In this document: piece after piece, positions 55,707 through 61,833 of the stretch
How the letters are laid out: every line of letters starts with the position of its first letter
Numbering within the stretch: the first letter of the stretch is position 1
Assembly (NCBI RefSeq): GCF_026283955.1
Contig: NZ_JAPDPE010000014.1
Span: forward strand, 1 to 61,833
Source of the DNA: Dyella silvatica
Lineage (GTDB): Bacteria; Pseudomonadota; Gammaproteobacteria; Xanthomonadales; Rhodanobacteraceae
Length of the DNA stretch: 61,833 nt
Direction: 5' to 3'
The notes under the pieces: generated by a model
What the model was told of the DNA's origin: nothing
The model's input: only the letters and a program-made list of their open reading frames with translations
Databases searched by the model: none
Program-made: the position numbers and the translations under genes

Positions 55707-56570
55707 TCACCAACCATTGGTGCTCTCGATGCTTAGCTTTTGCATGCCCGGGGCGGCCGTGCTCTGCTGCCCTTGCAGCGCGGCAGAGAGAATGACGCCC
55801 GTGGTCATGCTAGCTAGGACCGAGCCGATGTTGACATTGCCGACACCCGGAATATTGATGCTGCCACCAGAGCCAGGAGGCGATTGGCCCGAGGCGGCGG
55901 CATCGGCCAATTGAGTTTGTTTGCTACGCAGATAGCGAAGGTTCGCCTCGTAAGCGTAGTTGACCGATTGCATCTGTTGACGGTCTAGTGCAATGAGGTT
56001 GTAAAGCGCGGTCAGCTTGTTGGTATTGTCTTCGAGCTTGCCGAACTGATTGGCGTCGCCAGCCTGGATATTCTGGCGTTCGGTCAATAGCGTCCGCAAC
56101 ATGTCATCGCGGGTTTTGCTGGTGGTATACATGGTGATCATGTACTGGTACTGCGCGTTTTCGATAGCAACGATTTGCTGGCAGTTAGCTTGCTGTGCCG
56201 TTGCGACCAGGCTGCAATGCGCGCCATCGTCGAGAACCGTGGTCGCCGCAGGCAGTGCTTGTTGCGGGTCGGCCACGCGTGGACCAGGTGCATTTTGATT
56301 GTAGGCACCAATAACCAATTTGTTATTGATGTTATTGAGGTTGGTATTGATGGTGCCATTGCCGTCTTGGGTCGTGCCAAGCACCGAATTGATCTTGCCA
56401 GTGTCACCCTTGATGTTGCTAAGGGTGTTTTCAGCGTCGGTATCCTGCACTTGCCATTGCGCATGCGCTGCCGGAGCCGCGATGCTTAGCATTACGGCCA
56501 ACGTCATCGCGCCGAGCAGGCGGCGCACAGCGGTGTGTATGAAAGCGCGAGCGTGAGCGGGGGTAGCCAT
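55707..56570 (-). CDS. virB5: T4SS pilus-tip protein VirB5
   Basis: VirB5 is the minor pilin/tip adhesin of the T4SS. The 287-residue protein has a signal peptide (LLGAMTLAVMLSIAAPAAHAQ) and a long helical region containing LRTLLTERQN, NKLTALYNLIALDRQQMQSVNYAYEANLRYL, as in VirB5 of the Xanthomonas type. Position directly after virB4 supports the call, which is not obvious from a short motif. AGGAG lies before the ATG at 56570; an in-frame start at 56597 overlaps the virB4 stop region and is less likely. Confidence 0.85.
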   Translation of the reverse strand: MATPAHARAFIHTAVRRLLGAMTLAVMLSIAAPAAHAQWQVQDTDAENTLSNIKGDTGKINSVLGTTQDGNGTINTNLNNINNKLVIGAYNQNAPGPRVADPQQALPAATTVLDDGAHCSLVATAQQANCQQIVAIENAQYQYMITMYTTSKTRDDMLRTLLTERQNIQAGDANQFGKLEDNTNKLTALYNLIALDRQQMQSVNYAYEANLRYLRSKQTQLADAAASGQSPPGSGGSINIPGVGNVNIGSVLASMTTGVILSAALQGQQSTAAPGMQKLSIESTNGW

Positions 56571-56599
56571 AGGGTTCTCCTTCCTGATGGGGCTCATGG

Positions 56600-59071
56600 T
56601 CAGATTGCTGCCGAGCGAGTCGGCTGAGTAGATTTAGACGGCTGAGGGGGTTTGGACTTGCCGCTGCCTTTACGATTTTCGTAGAACATTTGCAGCCACT
56701 GCTCGGGTCGTAGGTTATCTGCGGGGATGCCTTCGGCCGCCGCGCGCTCCTGCAACACTTCGTGCATGATTTCGATGTTGTCCGTGGATGCCGAAATCAC
56801 CGCCAGCGCATCGTCCATACCGCGCAAGTTCAACTGACAGACCGAAGACGCATGGCCTTGCTTGACCAGGAAGCAGCGCGAGCGCTCGTCGAGGCTTACA
56901 ACGACCTGGTATTCGGCATCGGTCAACTTGAGGCCGTTGATGTAATCCTCGCGGCTGGCATTCGGGTTGGGCAGAAGAATCATCGTCGCGGTCTGTTCGA
57001 TCAGTGCGGCTGCGATATCGCTGGCGAGTGCGTCCTCGGGACTCTGCGTGGCAAAAATGCCCAAGCCGTTCTGCTTACGAATGGTTTTCTGTTTGTTCTT
57101 GGCGAATTCTTTCAGGCCACCTTTGCCGTCGAGAATCTTCCAGAACTCGTCCATCACATAGATCAATGGTCGGCCATCGATCAGGGCTTCCAATCGGTGC
57201 AGCAGATAATTGATCACCGGCGCACGCACTTCGGCGTTATCGATGATGTCGGTGTAATCGAAGCCGATAATGTTCGCTTTGGTCAGGTCGATGGTATCGA
57301 CCGGGTTGTCGAAGACCCAACCCAGCGAGTTGCCGGCGGTCCACTTGCGCATACGTATGAACAAGCCGTCGTCGCCCATATTGGGCAGACTTTTCTGGAA
57401 GTTGGTCATGTTGCGCAAGTGCATGGGTGTATCGAGCATGTTCTCGACCGCGCGGAAGATATCTTCTTCCTCGCGCGAGCTGTAGACACTCTTGCCTGCA
57501 AGCACTTTGACCAGGTCGGCCAGAAACTGCACGTTGGCCTTGGTACGTTCGCACTGGAACGGATTGAAGCCGGTGGGGTGGCCGTTTTCGAGCGCTAGGT
57601 AATTGCCACCACAGGCGCGCACAAAGATCTCGGCACCACGATCCTTATCGAAGAAGAAGATCGTCGGTGAGGGTTTCAGCTTTTGCACCTGGCTGAGCAG
57701 AAAGTTGATCAGCGCGGTTTTACCTGTACCTGATTTGCCGATCACCATGGTGTTGGCGATAGCTTTCTCGCCCAGCGAGTTCTCGGCCGGATGCGTTGCG
57801 TGGAAATTAAAGTAGTAAGGCTGGCCGTTGGTGGTCTGCAGGGTTGTGACGCAATCTCCCCAGGGGTTGTTTTCTCTCTTACCCGTGGCGAAATTGTGCA
57901 GCGGTGATAAACCCAGGAAGTTCAACGAGCTGACGTTTGCCAAGCGGGTGCGATATTTCCAGTTGCCTGGAAACTGCGCATAGAACGCGGCGGTCACAGC
58001 GAGATCTTCTTTGACCGAAATAAAGCCGGCGTTGGAAAGCTCGGCACGCGTCGCGGCGATTTGCTGTGAGAGCAGCTCCTGGTTCAAGGCGTAGATGGCC
58101 ATGGAAAAGTGATACTGACCGAGCACGAAGTTGCCCGAGGCCAGCTGATCCATCGCCTGGTCCAGTTCACCGATCTGGCTGACGGCCTTATCGCCAGACG
58201 AAATCATCGCACCCTTGGTGCGGTCGAGTGCCTTCAATGCATCTTGTCGCCCCATGGGGCTGAACGAGTGCGTGATGACATACTCGAAATCCAGGTACTT
58301 CAAGCCATTGAGGATGCCCGGATAAGTGCCATCCGTATATTCCTTGATGTTCAAGAGCGCGCCGAAATGATTCACGCCGGTGGGCGTGGTAATCACGAAG
58401 TCGCCGGTCTTGCTGGAGAAACGCTGCCGGCTTACCGGCAAGTAGTTATAAACCGGTGCTTGTAGCACCGGTACCGGTTCGTCAATGCGGTTGAGCAAGT
58501 AACCGTAGAATTCCAGTACCTCGGAGAACACCACGCCATTGCGAGCCTCGTACATTCCGAGACGGTTCGGCGCATAGTCTTTTAATACGGCTTCGACGTT
58601 GCCAGCGAGTTCCTGGATAGTTGTGATGGCTTGCAATTGTTCGGATTCGAGCTGGCTCAAGTCGCTCGATTTTTCGGCAAAGCGTTTGCCGCTGACCACC
58701 GGACGATAAATCATCGTCAGGTAAAGCTCGTTCTGCATGAGCTTCTGCGACGATAGCGCTTCGTAATAAGCATCCGACATGGTCTGGTTGAATGCTTGAT
58801 CGAACCGGTTCTTGTCGGCGACGCGACGACGGCGACGAATATCATGTGCCCAAAAGGCCACATTGACGAAATCCGGCGCGCGCAAGGTCTGCAGCATCCG
58901 ATTAAAGGTGTTGTGGCGGTGTTCGAGATCCCACTCTTCGCGTCCTACGAAGGGCAGGCCGGCCATTCGCCACACCATGAGGAAATCTCCGCCGGTCGTC
59001 TTGAGGACGGTCGGCGAGACATGGGTGGAAATGGGGATGAAATCGCTGATACCTGTGTCTGGGGTAAACAT
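56600..59071 (-). CDS. virB4: T4SS ATPase VirB4
   Basis: VirB4 is the large conserved ATPase that drives pilus assembly and substrate transfer. The 823-residue protein contains Walker A VIGKSGTGKTALINFLL mid-chain, Walker B RPLIYVMDEFWKIL, the arginine/glutamine region FATQSPEDALAS and the CagE/TrbE/VirB4 N-terminal domain. Length is typical. It runs from virB3, with about 80 bases between, into virB5. There is no sign of fusion to VirB3. Confidence 0.97.
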   Translation of the reverse strand: MFTPDTGISDFIPISTHVSPTVLKTTGGDFLMVWRMAGLPFVGREEWDLEHRHNTFNRMLQTLRAPDFVNVAFWAHDIRRRRRVADKNRFDQAFNQTMSDAYYEALSSQKLMQNELYLTMIYRPVVSGKRFAEKSSDLSQLESEQLQAITTIQELAGNVEAVLKDYAPNRLGMYEARNGVVFSEVLEFYGYLLNRIDEPVPVLQAPVYNYLPVSRQRFSSKTGDFVITTPTGVNHFGALLNIKEYTDGTYPGILNGLKYLDFEYVITHSFSPMGRQDALKALDRTKGAMISSGDKAVSQIGELDQAMDQLASGNFVLGQYHFSMAIYALNQELLSQQIAATRAELSNAGFISVKEDLAVTAAFYAQFPGNWKYRTRLANVSSLNFLGLSPLHNFATGKRENNPWGDCVTTLQTTNGQPYYFNFHATHPAENSLGEKAIANTMVIGKSGTGKTALINFLLSQVQKLKPSPTIFFFDKDRGAEIFVRACGGNYLALENGHPTGFNPFQCERTKANVQFLADLVKVLAGKSVYSSREEEDIFRAVENMLDTPMHLRNMTNFQKSLPNMGDDGLFIRMRKWTAGNSLGWVFDNPVDTIDLTKANIIGFDYTDIIDNAEVRAPVINYLLHRLEALIDGRPLIYVMDEFWKILDGKGGLKEFAKNKQKTIRKQNGLGIFATQSPEDALASDIAAALIEQTATMILLPNPNASREDYINGLKLTDAEYQVVVSLDERSRCFLVKQGHASSVCQLNLRGMDDALAVISASTDNIEIMHEVLQERAAAEGIPADNLRPEQWLQMFYENRKGSGKSKPPQPSKSTQPTRSAAI

Positions 59072-59150
59072 GATTCTCTATACCGTTTGGTTCTGTACCG
59101 TCTTCACCGGAAGGGGCGCCCCGGCACGTACCGTCGCCGGGGCGTCTGGA

Positions 59151-59459
59151 TTACCGCTCGTCTTTGTGCTGGCCGCGGTAAGAATTGGGCGTGAATACCC
59201 ACATGCCATCGTGCTGTTGCAGATTGCGAACCCTCGTCCGGAAATGGAAACGAAGGCCCAGCAAGGTGAAGATCATTTCGTCGCGCCGTGCCATCTGACG
59301 CATGACGAAAATCACCATCGGGATCAGCAACAGAAACCACATATTGAAGTACATCGCCATCAGCAAGCCCCCGCCCGCCCCCATGAAAAAGGGCAGGTAA
59401 GGTACGCCCATGAACATCGCTGGGCGTGTGCAGCCGCGGAACAATGCATCCTTATACAT
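59151..59459 (-). CDS. virB3: T4SS inner-membrane protein VirB3
   Basis: This 102-residue protein has the family start MYKDALFRGCTRPAMFMGVPYLPF and a double membrane span (FFMGAGGGLLMAMYFNMWFLLLIPMVIFVM). VirB3 works with VirB4 in pilus biogenesis. The start overlaps the virB2 coding end by eight bases. A C-terminal cytoplasmic part follows the membrane spans. Confidence 0.93.
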   Translation of the reverse strand: MYKDALFRGCTRPAMFMGVPYLPFFMGAGGGLLMAMYFNMWFLLLIPMVIFVMRQMARRDEMIFTLLGLRFHFRTRVRNLQQHDGMWVFTPNSYRGQHKDER

Positions 59460-59865
59460 AGTGCTGCAGAAAGTGGGTCAGCATGGCTGACGCGGCACCG
59501 CTAGTGGAGGTGCATGCCGACGCCGAGCCGCTGCCGCCCACGACCATCTTGGCTACCTGGGCCGCCGCACCGATCAGCACGCCACCGACCAGGGCAGGAG
59601 CGACTTCGGCAATGCGTTTATGTGCGAAAGCAATCTGGTAACCAGAGAAAATGACCGCAATGGTAACGACCACGATCGATGCCGCATTCAACAGGCCGTT
59701 GATGTTCTGGAAAAAGCCGCAGACTTTGGTCTGTGTCTCGGTGACATCCTGCGCCAGTCCGAGACTCGGCATAAGCAGCGCCATGACGACGAAGCCCATG
59801 ATCAAGGTGGCGAGCATGTTCTTGGATTGAAAGTTACCGTTGTTGGTGCATGGATTCGGTGCCAT
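59452..59865 (-). CDS. virB2: T4SS major pilin VirB2
   Basis: VirB2 is the pilin subunit. The 137-residue protein has a long signal region (MLATLIMGFVVMALLMPSLGLAQ) and two hydrophobic segments typical of VirB2 (ASIVVVTIAVIFSGYQIAF and VAPALVGGVLIGAAAQVAKMVV) around the basic AHKRIAE loop. A Ser/Gly/Ala-rich tail (SGSASACTSTSGAAS) follows. AAGGAA lies before the ATG at 59865; a longer frame from 59928 is not family-like. Confidence 0.93.
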   Translation of the reverse strand: MAPNPCTNNGNFQSKNMLATLIMGFVVMALLMPSLGLAQDVTETQTKVCGFFQNINGLLNAASIVVVTIAVIFSGYQIAFAHKRIAEVAPALVGGVLIGAAAQVAKMVVGGSGSASACTSTSGAASAMLTHFLQHYV

Positions 59866-60113
59866 CTCAGATTTCCTTATGAAAGATTTCAAAAACAGAT
59901 GCGGTGATCTAGTGATGACCGCTTCCAAGGACAGCTGCGCTTCGCGCAGCCACGTTCACTACAGGGACACCTCGAAAAGACTCGAGATGTTGTTGCGGCC
60001 ATACGGCCGTCGCGGTAAGCACGGGGATGCCTACCAGGCGAGGTTGATAGTCATTGCACGGTGACACGCGCGTTTTCTTCAAGCGCCGTGCCGCCAATGA
60101 ATGGCTTCGGTGT
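59866..60113. other. Gap between virB1 and virB2
   Basis: About 250 bases without a gene. A G/C hairpin GCTGCGC/GCGCAGC lies near 59935-59950. Since the virB genes are otherwise closely packed, this may hold an internal promoter or processing site for the pilin gene, which is usually needed in high amount. Confidence 0.4.
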
Positions 60114-61064
60114 TCAGAATACGAAAGCGTCATCGCGATTCCCCTGGCGTAGATCGGCCTGATCCGTGGCAGGTGTCGAAACGGTGGGCAACGCCGCAAC
60201 TTGTGGAGCTACGGTATCTGTAGAAGCTGTTGGCGACACGGACTCGCCGGGTCCGTGTACCTGGGGTACGAATATCCCGTTATTCGTGTCCACTGCGGCC
60301 GAGGGCGCGACTGCTGTCGGTGCTACCGTCTGCGCATTCATTGCCGCTGCCATAACCGCCTGTGCTTGCGCCTGCATCGTCGCTACGGGGGGCGCCTCAG
60401 CGGCGACAGCGGTGGGCGGTGCCATGACTTGCGCAGGTGTGGTGCCCAGCGCTTTTGCCGCTGCCGGCACGACGGCCATGGAGGCTGCGGTATCCAGTAA
60501 CACGCTGCGTATCGCGACCCGATAAGCGGCGCTATCCGCGGCAACAGGAGCCATCCCCTTGATGCCATTGCTCGTCACTGCCTGGTTGCTGATTAATTGA
60601 ATCGGTATCGCTGCGCTTTGGTTACTGGCACTGCGATTGATCGAGTCGTAGATTTTCTGGACGTAACCATCCCGGTAGCCGGTAGTGAAGTTGCCCGAGT
60701 AATAACAGCTGAAAGACTTGCCCCAGTCGCCACCGGAACTGGCATAGCACTCGGCGAGGATACGCGCGCCTGCTGCAAGGTTGGAGCAGGTTTGGAATGC
60801 CTTTTCATAGGTGTCCAAACCGTACTTGCCGAGATTGGCCCGGTTGACCTGGGCCAGGCCGACGGAAAAGTTGTAGCCCTTGCTTTCGAGCATACGCACA
60901 GTGGCGATCGCTTCATCCAGGTTCAGCGGTTGGCGCACCAGTTGGCCGCCGACCACACCGATCGCATAGGGGTTTTCGCCAGACTCGACGTTGACGATGT
61001 GCTGCATGACCTCGGCCGGAACGGCCAGGTTCGGGCAAGCCATCATTTCCATTCCAGCTAGCAT
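60114..61064 (-). CDS. virB1: T4SS lytic transglycosylase VirB1
   Basis: VirB1 opens the peptidoglycan for T4SS assembly. The 316-residue protein has an SLT domain (about 1-150) with VMQHIVNVESGENPYAIGVVGG (catalytic Glu), SVGLAQVNRANLGKYG, and YASSGGDWGKSFSCYYSGN. A long alanine-, proline- and threonine-rich tail follows. There is no signal peptide. The ATG at 61064 was chosen because AGGGGG precedes it by seven bases and the start MLAGMEMMACPNLAVP fits the family; the frame is open further upstream. It is 40 bases after virB11. Confidence 0.93.
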   Translation of the reverse strand: MLAGMEMMACPNLAVPAEVMQHIVNVESGENPYAIGVVGGQLVRQPLNLDEAIATVRMLESKGYNFSVGLAQVNRANLGKYGLDTYEKAFQTCSNLAAGARILAECYASSGGDWGKSFSCYYSGNFTTGYRDGYVQKIYDSINRSASNQSAAIPIQLISNQAVTSNGIKGMAPVAADSAAYRVAIRSVLLDTAASMAVVPAAAKALGTTPAQVMAPPTAVAAEAPPVATMQAQAQAVMAAAMNAQTVAPTAVAPSAAVDTNNGIFVPQVHGPGESVSPTASTDTVAPQVAALPTVSTPATDQADLRQGNRDDAFVF

Positions 61065-61104
61065 TTTCGTGACCCCCTGGATCTGAACAGGCTCGACATG
61101 GCGA

Positions 61105-61833
61105 CTACCCGGCGTCCGATGGAAAAGTGCGGGCCGGATTGAAATCGATGCCGGTGATGTAGCGACGTCCGGCATGTGCCTTGATATGCACCAGCACATC
61201 GATCGTCATCATCAGCAGGCGCTTGATCGTGGAAAACTCCAGGCCAGCGCCTTCGGCAGAAGCCTTCACCATCAACGCCAATTGATCCCACGTTTGTTCG
61301 GTATTGCCGGCATGGCAGCTAGTGATCGAGCCGGGGTGACCTGACGCACAGTTACGGATGAAGTAGAACGACTCATCGCCGCGCAACTCGGCCAGGATGA
61401 TGCGATCGGGCTTCATACGCAGACAGGCTTCCATACAGCTTTTCGCCGATACGTTGCTGGTGCTCTGACCGCCTTTGGAATAAAGCAAATGCACCACGTT
61501 GGGCTGCTCGATAAACAGCTCGCGCGCGTCCTCGATGGTCACCAGCCGTTCTTCGGCAGGAATGTGATGCACCAGCGATTTCATGAAGGTAGTCTTGCCG
61601 CTGCCGGTAGCGCCGGAAACGACAATGTTTTTCTTGTGCAGCACCGCCTTTTTAAAGAACTCCGCATAACGGCGTTCGGCCCGTAGCGCAAGCAGCTCAC
61701 GGTCGTGATCGCTGAGGCTGTGTGCGTCTTCGAGAATTTGATCGAAAAAACCATCTTCCTGATACTGCGCCAGCGTTTTGGTTTGCTTGGAAGGCAGGCG
61801 AATGGTGATCGATACTTTGCCCGCTTCGCATGC
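61105..61833 (-). CDS. virB11: T4SS ATPase VirB11 (5' end beyond the window)
   Basis: VirB11 is the hexameric ATPase that works with VirB4 and VirD4. The frame is open to the window edge, giving 242 codons of the C-terminal and middle region. Walker A is VVSGATGSGKTTF, the Asp box is RLVTIEDARELFI, Walker B is MKPDRIILAELRGDESFYFIRN, and the His box is GHPGSITSCHAGN. The missing part is the N-terminal domain. virB7-virB10 would normally lie further upstream (to the right), outside the window. Confidence 0.97.
   Translation of the reverse strand, partial: ACEAGKVSITIRLPSKQTKTLAQYQEDGFFDQILEDAHSLSDHDRELLALRAERRYAEFFKKAVLHKKNIVVSGATGSGKTTFMKSLVHHIPAEERLVTIEDARELFIEQPNVVHLLYSKGGQSTSNVSAKSCMEACLRMKPDRIILAELRGDESFYFIRNCASGHPGSITSCHAGNTEQTWDQLALMVKASAEGAGLEFSTIKRLLMMTIDVLVHIKAHAGRRYITGIDFNPARTFPSDAG

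Overview
The window reads as a chromosomal segment of a high-GC gammaproteobacterium of the Xanthomonadaceae/Rhodanobacteraceae (Dyella-, Luteibacter- or Rhodanobacter-like). The grounds are the gene content, the Xanthomonadales-type VirB/VirD4 locus with XVIPCD effectors, a SAH riboswitch on ahcY and the REP-like G/C-rich hairpins. The genus call is an inference from protein resemblance only.

Layout. 1-5 kb: thiG (cut by the window edge) and thiS, a tRNA-Gly(CCC), a retropepsin-like protein coupled to rimK, a probable small RNA, and an OmpR-type two-component pair. 5-17 kb: a one-directional biosynthetic operon. It holds a single-module NRPS (C-A-PCP-TE, adenylation code read by hand as glycine-like), a UGT-type glycosyltransferase broken by an internal deletion, a penicillin-acylase-family Ntn hydrolase, two stand-alone condensation/PapA-like acyltransferases and, between them, a rhamnosyltransferase-like GT2. 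No transporter or phosphopantetheinyl transferase is present. The set suggests an acylated, glycosylated glycine-containing lipid; I do not recognise it as a characterised cluster.

17-36.5 kb: housekeeping, including all four core genes of the methyl cycle apart from metH: metF, ahcY, metK and metE. ahcY has a SAH riboswitch, metE a cobalamin riboswitch, and metF, metK and metE share a palindromic operator-like site. Among them lie ilvE, a glycoside hydrolase, an S9 peptidase, ppc, a GST-like protein and the ABC-F gene uup, which has no convincing start codon.

36.5-45.5 kb: a lipoprotein esterase, a repeat-rich gap, dusB, a histidine phosphatase, a TonB-receptor remnant, a nucleoside transporter, a LysE exporter, an rcnA/rcnR nickel-cobalt pair with a clear operator, a quinone reductase-like flavoprotein and a GlcD-type dehydrogenase.

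45.5-61.8 kb (all minus strand): an antibacterial X-T4SS locus. Transcription order is virB11 (partial)-virB1-virB2-virB3-virB4-virB5-virB6, a DUF4189 protein plus a decayed copy, two immunity-effector pairs, a small secreted protein and virD4. The effectors are a GH19/peptidoglycan-binding lysozyme and a lipase, both with C-terminal XVIPCD secretion domains. Their partners are an LprI/XAC2610-like fusion and a lipoprotein. virB7-virB10 are not in the window and would be expected just beyond its right edge.
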